Notes: generated by a model from the letters alone, not told the origin. 64,000 nucleotides of DNA from F1-120-MAGs118 sp013360535 (GCA_026647215.1 JAPKHC010000001.1:186001-250000), one strand, 5' to 3'; numbered from the stretch's first letter, positions 49,913-58,574 are shown. Numbers and translations are program-made.

Positions 49913-51585
49913 GCGAAGGTGGAGCCGCGCTGCGCCTGCTCGCGCGCCGCAAGCTCGCGGGCTTCTGGCGTCGGCAGCTGCGGCGCGCGCGCACGCCGAA
50001 GGGCGCCCTGCTGGCGCTGCTCGGTGGCGGCGCGTTCCTGCTGTGGTTTGGCTCCGTGCTGTTCAACGCGGGCGGCCACGGAGCGCGGCCGCAGGCCGAG
50101 GAAGTCGAGCTGTACGCCGCAGGTGCGCTGGCGGTGCTCTCGCTGCTCACCTTCACCAACTCGTTCTCGCTGCGGGGCCTGTACCTGCAGCCCAACGAGA
50201 TCGAGACCCTGTTCTCCGCGCCGGTCTCGCGGCCCGACCTGATCCGCTATCGCCTGCGGTCGGCCATCGCGCGCTCGCTGCTGGGGGCGGTGTTCTTCGG
50301 CTGGATGTTCGCGCGTCGCGCTCCCGTCCCGGCCTTCGCGTTCTTCGGGGCCGTGGCCGCGATGCTGACCTTGCCGATGGTCGGTCAGGGCTTCTCGCTG
50401 CTGCTCGGCGACGCCGAGAACCGCCTCGCGGGCAAGCTAGCGCGGCTGCCCTGGCGTGCGCTCACGATGGTGAGCGTGTTCCTCGCGATCGGGGGCTACT
50501 TCGCGACGATGCGCGGCGGTGTGCTCGAGCGCGCGGAAGGCCGCGGCTTCGGGCATCTCGCGTCGGTGTGGGCCGAACATCCGCTCGCGCGCGCGCTGCG
50601 CGTGCCCTTCACGCCGTGGGTGCAGGCGATCGCCGCGGGCGACCTCGCGCAGTTCGCCCCGTGGTTCGTGTTGTGCCTGGGCATCGCGGCTGGACTGTGG
50701 CTCGCCGTGCCGCGCCTTCCGGTGGACTTCCGCGAGCTCTCGCTCGAGACCTCCGCCGACGTCGCGCGGCGGCTCAGCCGCGCGCGCCGCGGACTCGCGG
50801 CGACGCAGGGCAACGCCAGCGAGTCGACCCGATCGTGGCGCACGCCGTGGCTCGCCGGACGCGGCCCGTTCGGCGCCGTCGCGTGGCGCAAGGCGGTCTC
50901 GATCCTGCGCAAGTCGCGCACGAGCTTCCTCGTCGGTGGCCTGATCGTGGCGCTCGTCAGCGTGCTCTCGGTGACGGTGTTCGCGGGCGACGGGCGCGAC
51001 GCGTTCTCGTCGGCGGTGTTCGTCGCCGGGTTCGGCACGTTCTACCTGTGCATCGGGCTGCGCTTCGACTTCCGCGAGGACCTCGAGCTCGTCGGCCTGA
51101 TGCGCAGCTGGCCGATCGCGCCGTGGAAGGTGTTCCTCGCGACGTTGCTGCCCGAGACGCTGCTCGTGTCGGCGATGATCGCGCTCGGCGTCGGCGGCGT
51201 CGCGATCTACCGGCAGGATCCCGACCCGCGGCTCGCGCTGCTCGTCGCGATCGTTCCGCTCGCCGTGCTCGTGTGGACCTCGATCGACAACGCCACGTTC
51301 CTGTTCGCGCCGGTGCGCATGAACGCCGCGCAGGACGGAGCGCTGCAGAACGCCGGGCGCGCGATGGTGCTGATGCTGATGCGCATGGTCGGACTCGGCC
51401 TCGCGCTCGGCCTTGCGGTGATTCCCTACGCGCTCGCGGCCTTTGGCCTGGAGCTCGGGCGCTTCACTTCGGTCGTGGTCGGAATCCTCGGCGGGCTCCC
51501 GATCGTGCTGGTGGAAGTGGGGCTGCTCGTCGTGGCAGGCGGCGCGGTCTTGCGGCGCTTCGACGTGGCCCGCGACAATCCCTGA
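49909..51585 (+). CDS. ABC exporter permease, putative ABC_export family
   Basis: A 558-residue membrane protein with about ten to twelve helices in two halves. Each half has a long cytoplasmic loop (SFSLRGLYLQPNEIETLFSAPVSRPDL in the first, ELVGLMRSWPIAPWKVFLATLLPE in the second) of the type seen in the 'putative ABC exporter' group. Coupling to the upstream ATPase makes a two-gene exporter; the substrate is unknown. GTG 49909 overlaps the ATPase stop (GTGA). Confidence 0.82.
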   Translation: MSEGGAALRLLARRKLAGFWRRQLRRARTPKGALLALLGGGAFLLWFGSVLFNAGGHGARPQAEEVELYAAGALAVLSLLTFTNSFSLRGLYLQPNEIETLFSAPVSRPDLIRYRLRSAIARSLLGAVFFGWMFARRAPVPAFAFFGAVAAMLTLPMVGQGFSLLLGDAENRLAGKLARLPWRALTMVSVFLAIGGYFATMRGGVLERAEGRGFGHLASVWAEHPLARALRVPFTPWVQAIAAGDLAQFAPWFVLCLGIAAGLWLAVPRLPVDFRELSLETSADVARRLSRARRGLAATQGNASESTRSWRTPWLAGRGPFGAVAWRKAVSILRKSRTSFLVGGLIVALVSVLSVTVFAGDGRDAFSSAVFVAGFGTFYLCIGLRFDFREDLELVGLMRSWPIAPWKVFLATLLPETLLVSAMIALGVGGVAIYRQDPDPRLALLVAIVPLAVLVWTSIDNATFLFAPVRMNAAQDGALQNAGRAMVLMLMRMVGLGLALGLAVIPYALAAFGLELGRFTSVVVGILGGLPIVLVEVGLLVVAGGAVLRRFDVARDNP

Positions 51586-51600
51586 GCCTTGGCTCCCACG

Positions 51601-53199
51601 ATGCGGCGCGACACGGACGATGCAGCCCCCGACTCCGGTCTCGCCGGACCGGCGGAGCTGCGCGCCGCGATCGAGGCGATCGACGACGGCCTCGTCGTGC
51701 ACGAGCCGAGCGGCCGCATCTCGCAGTGGAACTCGGCCGCGCTGCGGATCCTCGGGCTGAGCGCGGAGCAGCTCCAGGGACGCCACCCGATGGATCCCCG
51801 CTGGCGGGTGACTCGCCACGATGGCGCCGTGTTTCCCGCCCAGGAATTCCCGGCCATGGTCACGGTGCGCACGGGGCGCGCCCAGTCGAACGTGGTCATG
51901 GGGGTGGAGCTTCCCAATCGCGAAGCCATCTGGCTTTCGGTGAGTTCCCGGCCACTGTCGGGCTCCGCGAGCCTGGGGTTCGCCGCCGTCGTCACGTTCC
52001 GCGACATCACGCGCGAGCGCGAGGCGCTGGCGGAGCTGCGCAGCCGCGAGTCGCTGCTGCACGCGACGCTCGACAGCTTGCCGGCGGGGCTGTTCGTGAC
52101 GAGCCGGGCCGAGCGGCGCATCCTGCGCCACAACCGGCCGCTGGCGGCGATTCTCGAGCTGGGGGAGCGTGAGGAGCTGCTTCGCACGGGCGTACTCGAT
52201 GCGCAAGGCGTCGCGGAGCACCTGCGGACGCTCGTGCAGGATCCGGAGGCTTTCGACGCGTTCCAGGCGCGAGTCGTGGCTGGCGCGGCGCAACCGGCCG
52301 AGGCGGAGTTCTCGCTGCGCGATGGCCGCGTGCTGCGCTACCAGATCCGCGGCCTGCGGGACGAGCTCGGCGAGTGGGTCGGCGAGCTGCACGTGGTCGA
52401 GGACGTGACCACGCGCGTGCGCTCCGAGGAGGAGCGCCGCACGCTCGACCGCCGCATGCAGGACCTCGAGCGGCTCGAGAGCCTCGGAGTGCTCGCCGGC
52501 GGCATCGCGCACGACTTCAACAACCTGCTGACGAGCATCGTCGGCAGCGCGGAACTGGCGGCGCTCGCCGCTCCCGCGGGCAGCGCGCTCGCCCGCCAGA
52601 TGGAGCGTGTGCTCGAGGCCTCGTCGCGCGCCACCGCGCTGTGCCAGCAAATGCTGAGCTACTCGGGCGCGAGTCCGGCGATCGTGCTGCGCTTGCACCT
52701 GTCGGACACCGTGCGCGAGGCGGTGCACTGGCTCGAGCGCGACCTGCGCGCGGGCGTGCGGCTCGAGCTCGACCTCGCGCCCCAGCTGCCTCCGATGCTC
52801 GCGGATCCGGCCCAGATCCACCAGCTCACGCTCAACCTGCTGCTCAACGCCTGCGAAGCGCTGCCGCCCGACGGCGGACCGGTGCGCGTCTCGACGACGG
52901 TGGTGCACCGTGAGCCGGCCGATTTCGCGCGCGCGGCGCTCGCGCCGAGCCTGCACGCGGGCGAATACCTGCAGCTCGAGATCCGCGACGAAGGCTGCGG
53001 CATCGCGCCCGCCACGCTCGAGCGCATCTTCGACCCGTTCTTCAGCACGAAGTTCTCCGGCAGCGGCCTCGGGCTCTCCGCCGCGCTCGGCATCGCGCTG
53101 CGCCACCGAGGAGCGCTGTTCGTCGAGAGCGCGCCGGGGGCGGGCACGACCGTCCGCGTGCTCTTTCCGCCGGCGCCGCCGGCCGGAGGTTTCGCGTGA
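51601..53199 (+). CDS. PAS-domain sensor histidine kinase
   Basis: A 532-residue cytoplasmic histidine kinase. Two PAS domains span about residues 20-145 and 150-270 (EAIDDGLVVHEPSGRISQWNSAALRILGLS begins the first). The dimerisation/H-box reads LGVLAGGIAHDFNNLLTSIVG near residue 300 and carries the phospho-acceptor His. The ATPase N-box is LTLNLLLNACEALPPDGG, followed by the G1 box IRDEGCGIAP and the GSGLGLSAALGIALRHRG segment. No receiver domain or response regulator is adjacent, so it is an orphan. ATG 51601 is preferred to the in-frame TTG at 51589. The Cys-less sulfite-oxidase-like gene begins in its stop codon. Confidence 0.9.
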   Translation: MRRDTDDAAPDSGLAGPAELRAAIEAIDDGLVVHEPSGRISQWNSAALRILGLSAEQLQGRHPMDPRWRVTRHDGAVFPAQEFPAMVTVRTGRAQSNVVMGVELPNREAIWLSVSSRPLSGSASLGFAAVVTFRDITREREALAELRSRESLLHATLDSLPAGLFVTSRAERRILRHNRPLAAILELGEREELLRTGVLDAQGVAEHLRTLVQDPEAFDAFQARVVAGAAQPAEAEFSLRDGRVLRYQIRGLRDELGEWVGELHVVEDVTTRVRSEEERRTLDRRMQDLERLESLGVLAGGIAHDFNNLLTSIVGSAELAALAAPAGSALARQMERVLEASSRATALCQQMLSYSGASPAIVLRLHLSDTVREAVHWLERDLRAGVRLELDLAPQLPPMLADPAQIHQLTLNLLLNACEALPPDGGPVRVSTTVVHREPADFARAALAPSLHAGEYLQLEIRDEGCGIAPATLERIFDPFFSTKFSGSGLGLSAALGIALRHRGALFVESAPGAGTTVRVLFPPAPPAGGFA

Positions 53200-53753
53200 G
53201 TTCTCCGCTTCCGCCGGGCCAGCGCGAGCTCGTGCGCCTGCCGGTGCATCACATCGGCGACCCGCCGCTCACCGACAGCGAGGGCTGGACGCTCGCGATC
53301 CAAGGTGAGCTCGAGCGCCCCGTCGTGCTCACGCTCGCGCACCTGCGCCAGCTCTCGACGGTCGAGATCGAGGCCGATTTCCATGCGGCCGACGGCTGGA
53401 GCGTGCGTGGGCTGCAGTGGCGCGGAGTGCGCCTCGCGGACGTGCTCGGCCCCGCGAAGCCGCTCGCGAGCGCGAAGTTCCTGCGCGCCTTCGATGGACA
53501 GAAGTACGACGCGTCGCTCGCCTTCGACGATGCGCTCGAGCCGGACGTGCTGCTCGCGACGGGACTGGGCGGCGCCGTGTTGCCGATCGAGCACGGCGGC
53601 CCGCTGCGGCTCGTCGTGCCCGCGCGCTACGGCTGGAAGTCGGTGAAGTGGCTGCGGGGCATCGAGATCACGGCCGAGGAACGGCCGGGATTCTGGGAGC
53701 GAAGGGGTTTCCATCGCCGCGGCGACCCGTGGGCCGACGAGCGCCTCGCGTGA
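53196..53753 (+). CDS. sulfite oxidase-fold molybdopterin domain protein with the Mo-ligand Cys replaced
   Basis: A 185-residue single domain of the oxidoreductase molybdopterin-binding family (PF00174). The LTLAHLRQLSTVEIEADF strand and the WSVRGLQWRGVRLADVL segment are typical, as are YGWKSVKWLRGIEI and the C-terminal FWERRGFHRRGDPW. In active members the sequence after ADFH is CVT-x-W with the Mo-coordinating Cys. Here it is Asp61-Phe62-His63-Ala64-Ala65-Asp66-Gly67-Trp68, so the ligand is Ala64. The protein may bind the cofactor without turning over, or have another role. GTG 53196 is coupled to the histidine kinase by GTGA overlap. Confidence 0.75.
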   Translation: MSSPLPPGQRELVRLPVHHIGDPPLTDSEGWTLAIQGELERPVVLTLAHLRQLSTVEIEADFHAADGWSVRGLQWRGVRLADVLGPAKPLASAKFLRAFDGQKYDASLAFDDALEPDVLLATGLGGAVLPIEHGGPLRLVVPARYGWKSVKWLRGIEITAEERPGFWERRGFHRRGDPWADERLA

Positions 53754-53827
53754 CAATCCGTGGAGAACGGAGGCTGCGAGCGCTCCGCAAGTTCCTCGCG
53801 CCGTCGCCGGGCGGAACCGGACGGTGA
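53750..53827 (+). CDS. candidate micro-ORF after the sulfite-oxidase-like gene
   Basis: A 25-codon frame starting at GTG 53750, which forms the same GTGA overlap seen at 12 larger genes. It ends with the motif RALRKFLAPSPGGTGR, a near-copy of the peptide in the 47581-47667 micro-ORF. Differences between the copies are mostly synonymous or conservative (Arg CGC/AGG, Leu/Val, Lys/Met). Too short to judge alone; the paired occurrence is the evidence. Confidence 0.35.
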   Translation: MTIRGERRLRALRKFLAPSPGGTGR

Positions 53828-53874
53828 GCCCGCGACAGCTCTCACGCCCTGCAGGCACCGCACCACGGGCGACC

Positions 53875-53902
53875 TTGATAGCGGCCGCGGGGGTGATAGG
53901 GT
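53875..53902 (+). promoter_or_regulatory. candidate promoter of the AlgI-like gene
   Basis: TTGATA (53875-53880) and TAGGGT (53897-53902) are 16 nt apart and match the -35 and -10 consensus at five and three of six bases. They end 14 nt before ATG 53917, so the leader would be short. Confidence 0.3.
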
Positions 53903-53916
53903 CAGGGTGACCCGCG

Positions 53917-55371
53917 ATGGCGTTCAACTCGACCCAGTTCGTCTGCTTCTTCCTGGTCGTGCTCGCCGTCCACTGGGCGCTGGCGCGCGAGCGCAAGGCG
54001 CGTTTCCTCTGGCTCACGGTCGCCAGCTGCGTCTTCTACGCCGGCTGGAGCGCGAAGTTCCTGCTCCTGATCTTCATCTCGTCGGCGCTCGATTGGGTGT
54101 GCGGCGGCCAGATCCACCGCAGCGTGTCGCCGCGCCGTCGCAAGGCCTGGCTCGCGCTTTCTCTCGCAGGCAACCTCGGCCTGCTCGGCTTCTTCAAGTA
54201 CTTCAACTTCTTCGCGGAGAACGTGAGCGCGGCCCTCGCGCGAGCCGGGCTCGAGAGCTTCGCGGGCTTCGTGCCGTGGCACATCGTGCTGCCCGCGGGC
54301 ATCAGCTTCTACACCTTCCAGACGCTCTCCTACACGATCGACATCTACCGCCGCGAGCTCGCGCCGGCGAAGTCGCCGCTCGACTTCCTGCTGTACGTGA
54401 GCTTCTTCCCGCAGCTCGTCGCGGGCCCGATCGTGCGCGCCGTCGACTTCCTTCCACAGCTCGATGCGCCCGCGCGTTTCGACGACCGCGCCATCGAGCG
54501 GGGCGTCTACCGCATCGCCTGCGGGCTCGCGAAGAAGGTGCTGCTCGCCGACCTGATCGGCCTGTACCTCGTCGATCCGGTGTTCAAGGCGCCCGCGAGC
54601 TTCGGCGCGGGCGGCGTCGTGCTCGGCACGTGGGGCGCGCTGTTCCAGTTCTACCTCGATTTTTCGGCCTATTCCGACGTCGCGATCGGCGCCGCCCTGT
54701 GCCTGGGCTTCCGGCTAGAGGAGAACTTCGATCGTCCGTTCCTCGCGCAGTCGATCTCGGAGTTCTGGCGCCGCTGGCACATCTCGCTCTCGACGTGGTT
54801 CCGCGACTACGTGTTCGTGCCGCTCGGCGGACGCGGCGCGAGCCGGCTCGCGTTCCTGCGCAACATGATGGGGACGATGTTCCTCACGGGCCTGTGGCAC
54901 GGCGCGGGCTGGAACTACGTGCTGTGGGGCCTGATGCACGGCGTGTTCACGTACGTCGGCGCCGTGTTCCGCAAGCCTGCGAGCCCCGCAGAGCGTGCGG
55001 CGCGACCGTGGTGGGAACGCACGCTGCGGCGCGCATTCGTGTTCAACCTCGTCGCGTTCAGCATGTTGTTCTTCCGCAACGGGACGGTCGCGGAGGGCAA
55101 CCGGGGGATCGCGGGTTCGCTCGAGATGCTGAAGCTGCTCGTGAGCTTCGGCCCGGCCGATCCCAAGGCCTCCATCGCGACGGCGGGACTTGTCGCGCTC
55201 GCTGTCGCGGCGCTGATCCACTTCACGCCGGCCCGCTGGATCCATGAACGCCTGCGCGAGCGCTGGAACGCGCTGCCTTCGATGGCGCAGGCCTTCTCGC
55301 TCGTCGTGCTGGCCGGAACCCTCGCGGCCTTCAGCTACGCCAAGGCGCCCTTCAAGTACTTCCAGTTCTGA
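53917..55371 (+). CDS. MBOAT-family O-acyltransferase, AlgI-like
   Basis: A 484-residue membrane protein with about nine to eleven helices. Family motifs are GFFKYFNFF, LPAGISFYTFQTLSYTIDIYR, PQLVAGPIVR, the FWRRWHISLSTWFRDYVFVPLGG block, and the catalytic-His segment GLWHGAGWNYVLWGLMHG. AlgI-type proteins move acyl groups across the inner membrane for O-acetylation of exopolysaccharides. The companion gene 55371-56498 overlaps by one base (TGATG), giving the usual AlgI-AlgJ pair. No alginate polymerase gene is in view, so the acceptor glycan is unknown. Confidence 0.93.
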   Translation: MAFNSTQFVCFFLVVLAVHWALARERKARFLWLTVASCVFYAGWSAKFLLLIFISSALDWVCGGQIHRSVSPRRRKAWLALSLAGNLGLLGFFKYFNFFAENVSAALARAGLESFAGFVPWHIVLPAGISFYTFQTLSYTIDIYRRELAPAKSPLDFLLYVSFFPQLVAGPIVRAVDFLPQLDAPARFDDRAIERGVYRIACGLAKKVLLADLIGLYLVDPVFKAPASFGAGGVVLGTWGALFQFYLDFSAYSDVAIGAALCLGFRLEENFDRPFLAQSISEFWRRWHISLSTWFRDYVFVPLGGRGASRLAFLRNMMGTMFLTGLWHGAGWNYVLWGLMHGVFTYVGAVFRKPASPAERAARPWWERTLRRAFVFNLVAFSMLFFRNGTVAEGNRGIAGSLEMLKLLVSFGPADPKASIATAGLVALAVAALIHFTPARWIHERLRERWNALPSMAQAFSLVVLAGTLAAFSYAKAPFKYFQF

Positions 55372-56498
55372 TGGACGCCGCCACCACACCCTTCCGCTCG
55401 AAGAGCGCGCGCCTCGCCGCGTGGTTCGTGCTGTTCTGCGCGCTCACGCTCGTCGCCGCGCAGCGCCTGCAGCTCGGCCTGTGCAGCGACGCGCGCCATG
55501 CCGTGCTGCGTGAGCTCGTCAGCTCGCCCGAGCCCGCGACGGTGGTGTTCGTCGGCAGCTCCCAGACCGCACGCGGCGTCATCCCCGAGGTGTTCGACGC
55601 GCGTGCCGCAGAGCTCGGCGTTCCCGTGCGTTCCGTGAACCTCTCGTTCTTCGGCACGTCGCGCCAGCTTGCGTACCTGACGCTGGAGCGCTGGCTCGAC
55701 GCGCACCCCGACACCACCTGCGCCTACGTCGAGTGCGGCGTGCTGTCGGACCATCAGGACTTCCCGCACGAGGCCCTCTCGCGCTTCGAGACGCCTTCCG
55801 ACGCACTCTCGCTCGTCGTCTCGCTGCCCTACGACGTGCGCAACGCCCGCGAGTTCAAGCGGCGCAAGGACCATCCGCCGACGTTCGATCCCCTGGGCGC
55901 CTTCACGCGCATCGAGCGCGTCCAGCTGCACGCCGAACTGTCGCTCGAGGCGCTCGGCCGCGGGCCCGAGGACTGCGTGCGCGCGCTCTTCAACCTCGCC
56001 CAGCGGCGCGGCGCGAGCCCGTACTGGATGCCGAACGAGCCGACGCTCGCGTCCGTCATCGACGCGCAGGTCGCCGAGCGCGGCTACTACCGCATCACGC
56101 CCGACAGCCCTCTCGGCCTCGGCGGCAAGGCCGGAGTCACCAAACAGGCCGCGGCCGTTTCCTACGAGACCGCGCTCGCCGCGACCTTCAAGGATCTCGA
56201 CGACTTCTCCGAGCCCACGCGCTTCCGCGCGACCAAGCTCTACGCCGAACGCATCGCAGCCCTCTGCAAGGCTCGCGGCGTGCGGCTCGTGTTCCTCGAC
56301 CAACCCAACTTCCGCGGCCGTCCGCTGCGTCCTTCGCAGGTCGCGTTCTATTCGCAGCTGGCCGAGCTCTTCCAGCAGGACAAGTCGGTGCTGTACCGCG
56401 AGGAGAGCTTCCAGGACTCGGGTCACCTGAGCGTGATGGGGGCCGAGTTCGCGTCGAAGGCGCTCGCGACGCAGTTCGTCGGCGCCGGCAAGCAGTAG
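55371..56498 (+). CDS. AlgJ/SGNH-like O-acetyltransferase partner
   Basis: A 375-residue protein with one N-terminal membrane anchor (AAWFVLFCALTLVAA). An extracytoplasmic SGNH-hydrolase-like domain has the nucleophile segment FVGSSQT (Ser63 or Ser64) and a C-terminal DSGHLSVMG block with the Asp-His pair. In alginate and cellulose systems, AlgJ- or DltD-like partners transfer the acetyl group delivered by AlgI to the polymer. The start overlaps the AlgI stop, so they are co-translated. The acceptor is undetermined. Confidence 0.8.
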   Translation: MDAATTPFRSKSARLAAWFVLFCALTLVAAQRLQLGLCSDARHAVLRELVSSPEPATVVFVGSSQTARGVIPEVFDARAAELGVPVRSVNLSFFGTSRQLAYLTLERWLDAHPDTTCAYVECGVLSDHQDFPHEALSRFETPSDALSLVVSLPYDVRNAREFKRRKDHPPTFDPLGAFTRIERVQLHAELSLEALGRGPEDCVRALFNLAQRRGASPYWMPNEPTLASVIDAQVAERGYYRITPDSPLGLGGKAGVTKQAAAVSYETALAATFKDLDDFSEPTRFRATKLYAERIAALCKARGVRLVFLDQPNFRGRPLRPSQVAFYSQLAELFQQDKSVLYREESFQDSGHLSVMGAEFASKALATQFVGAGKQ

Positions 56499-56517
56499 GC
56501 CACGTTTCGCGTGCGCT

Positions 56518-57570
56518 CTACGCGCGCGTTGCGCACTCGAGCGCGAGGTCGAGGTGCGGCCGCAAGCGCCGCGCCGTCGCTCCGTTGACGAACCCGACGA
56601 AGTCGACGGCGGTCGTGACATCCAGCTCGAAGTCGAGCTCGGCACCCAGCGGCCCGTCGACGACACACCCCGCGGCGCGCGCGCAGAAGATCGCGCCCGC
56701 GACGTCATACGGATGCGAGTTGACGGTGGTCGTGCCCATGCGGCGCGCGAGCCAGCCGCGCACGTCGGCGATCATGCGGTACGTGCCGATCGAGAGCAGG
56801 AACAGCTGGCCCGCGTTGGAGATGTACTGGTCGTCGAAGAAGTGCCGCAGGTTGGCGCCTTCGTGGACGCGCAGGCGCTCGGCGAACGTGGTCTCGATCG
56901 TGGCGAGCGCGGGCCGTTGGTCGGGCGAGTAGCGAAAGAAGGGAAAGTAGCCGTGGTCGACGCGTGCGTCGGAGTTGGGGGAAAGCGTGCGGCGCGAGAG
57001 GAGCGTGTCGCTGGCGAGCTCGCGCAGCTCGAGCGTGCAGGGCGAGTTCGAGTGGGCCTCGAGCGAGCGGTAGCGGCCGCCGCGCGAGTCGGGGATCTCG
57101 CTCACGAGGCCGTAGGACAGATCGGCGAGGCGCGGCGCGAGCGCGCCGGGGCCGGCGAACGAGACCACCGTCCACGCGGGTCGCAGGTCCGCCATCAGGT
57201 TGCGCGTGCCGTCGATCGGGTCGAGCGCGAGGCGCGGGCCGCCGTGGTCGAAGCCCGGAAGCTCGCGCGTGCCACCGCGACCGTCGGGGCCGCGGTGCAG
57301 CCAGCCCGTGTCCTCCGTAAGCAGCGAGAGCGGCTCGTTCTTCGCGATTTCCTCGAACCACAGCTCGATCGCGGCCTCGACGCGCGCGTCGATCGCGTAC
57401 GTGACGTCGCCGGCGCCCTGGCGCACGGGACGGGCGACGAGGTCGAGGTCGTCGGCCTCGACCGCGGCTGCCACGGCCGCGCGCGCCTCGCGGCGGATGC
57501 GACCGCACAACTCCCGCAGGCGAGTGGGCCAGTCGACGGAGGCGCCGTGCGGCTCGAACTCGCGGGACAT
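56518..57570 (-). CDS. inositol monophosphatase-family protein
   Basis: A 350-residue member of the IMPase/FBPase superfamily. The metal motifs are TEDTG near residue 90, LDPIDGTRN near residue 117 and a C-terminal SHPYDVAGAIFCARAAG block. The central part is longer than in classical IMPases (about 270 residues), with an insertion between residues ~155 and 240. Substrates of this superfamily include inositol, fructose and nucleotide phosphates; the specific one here is not clear. It is divergent from trxB across about 60 nt. Confidence 0.82.
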   Translation of the reverse strand: MSREFEPHGASVDWPTRLRELCGRIRREARAAVAAAVEADDLDLVARPVRQGAGDVTYAIDARVEAAIELWFEEIAKNEPLSLLTEDTGWLHRGPDGRGGTRELPGFDHGGPRLALDPIDGTRNLMADLRPAWTVVSFAGPGALAPRLADLSYGLVSEIPDSRGGRYRSLEAHSNSPCTLELRELASDTLLSRRTLSPNSDARVDHGYFPFFRYSPDQRPALATIETTFAERLRVHEGANLRHFFDDQYISNAGQLFLLSIGTYRMIADVRGWLARRMGTTTVNSHPYDVAGAIFCARAAGCVVDGPLGAELDFELDVTTAVDFVGFVNGATARRLRPHLDLALECATRA

Positions 57571-57576
57571 CGTGCC

Positions 57577-57582
57577 TAAGAT
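57577..57582 (+). promoter_or_regulatory. candidate -10 element for trxB
   Basis: TAAGAT matches four of six bases of TATAAT and lies 47 nt upstream of ATG 57630, in the divergent gap between the inositol phosphatase-like gene and trxB. No -35 box is assigned. Confidence 0.2.
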
Positions 57583-57629
57583 AGCGCCCCTCCATCCCTC
57601 AGGACGGCTCGAGGCCGTTGGAACTCCAC

Positions 57630-58565
57630 ATGACGCAAGTCCGAGACGTGATCATCGTCGGCTCCGGCCCCGCCGGCTACACCGCGGCCATCTACACCGC
57701 GCGCGCCAACCTCAAGCCGCTGCTCTTCGAAGGCATGCAGCCCGGTGGCCAGCTCACGATCACGACCGACGTCGAGAACTTCCCGGGCTACCCCGAGGGC
57801 GTCGAGGGGCCGAAGATGATGGAGGACCTGAAGGCGCAGGCCTCGCGCTTCGGCACGGAGATCGTGTTCGAGCAGGTGATCAAGGTCGACTTCTCCAAGC
57901 GGCCCTTCACGCTCTGGACGGACTTCAACGAGTACCAGGCCAAGGCCGTGATCCTGTGCACCGGCGCGAGCGCGAAGCTGCTCGGCCTGGAGAGCGAGAC
58001 GCGGCTCATGGGCCACGGCGTGTCGGCCTGCGCGACCTGCGACGGCTCGTTCTTCAAGAACAAGGAAGTGCTGATCGTCGGCGGCGGCGACACGGCGATG
58101 GAGGAGGCGAACTACCTGACGCGCATGTGCGCGAAAGTGACGATCGTGCACCGTCGCGAGGAGTTCCGCGCCTCGAAGATCATGTACGACCGCGCCAAGG
58201 CGAACCCGAAGATCGCGTGGATGCTCCACAAGGAGATCGTCGAGATCCTCACGAACGAGAAGGGCAAGGTGAACTCGGTGCGTGTCAAGGACACGCGCAC
58301 GGGCGAGCTCTCGGTTGCGAACACCGACGGCGTCTTCATCGCCATCGGCCACAAGCCGAACACCGAGGTCTTCGCCGGGCAGCTTGCGTGCGACGAGACG
58401 GGCTACGTGAAGATCCACGACGGCACGTACACGTCGGTCGAGGGCGTGTTCGCTGCCGGTGACGTCGCCGACAACGTCTACCGTCAGGCCGTGACGGCCG
58501 CGGGCATGGGCTGCATGGCGGCGATCGACGCCGAGCGCTGGCTCGAGCGTCAGGGCTCGCACTAG
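57630..58565 (+). CDS. trxB: thioredoxin reductase
   Basis: A 311-residue FAD/NADPH disulfide reductase. The FAD motif GSGPAGYTAA is at residues 11-20. The redox-active pair Cys134 and Cys137 lies in CATC. The NADPH motif is GGGDTAMEEA near residue 150, and FAAGDVADNVYRQAVTAAGMGCMAAIDAE ends the FAD domain. It reduces thioredoxin with NADPH in the cytoplasm. The start at ATG 57630 gives the standard N-terminus; TTG 57618 is in frame but less likely. The SDR gene follows 9 nt downstream. Confidence 0.97.
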   Translation: MTQVRDVIIVGSGPAGYTAAIYTARANLKPLLFEGMQPGGQLTITTDVENFPGYPEGVEGPKMMEDLKAQASRFGTEIVFEQVIKVDFSKRPFTLWTDFNEYQAKAVILCTGASAKLLGLESETRLMGHGVSACATCDGSFFKNKEVLIVGGGDTAMEEANYLTRMCAKVTIVHRREEFRASKIMYDRAKANPKIAWMLHKEIVEILTNEKGKVNSVRVKDTRTGELSVANTDGVFIAIGHKPNTEVFAGQLACDETGYVKIHDGTYTSVEGVFAAGDVADNVYRQAVTAAGMGCMAAIDAERWLERQGSH

Positions 58566-58574
58566 CCGCGCTCC

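Noticed and set aside
47597..53106. Long minus-strand frames over xylB, the ABC exporter and the histidine kinase
   Set aside because: Antisense to well-supported genes; composition typical of shadows.
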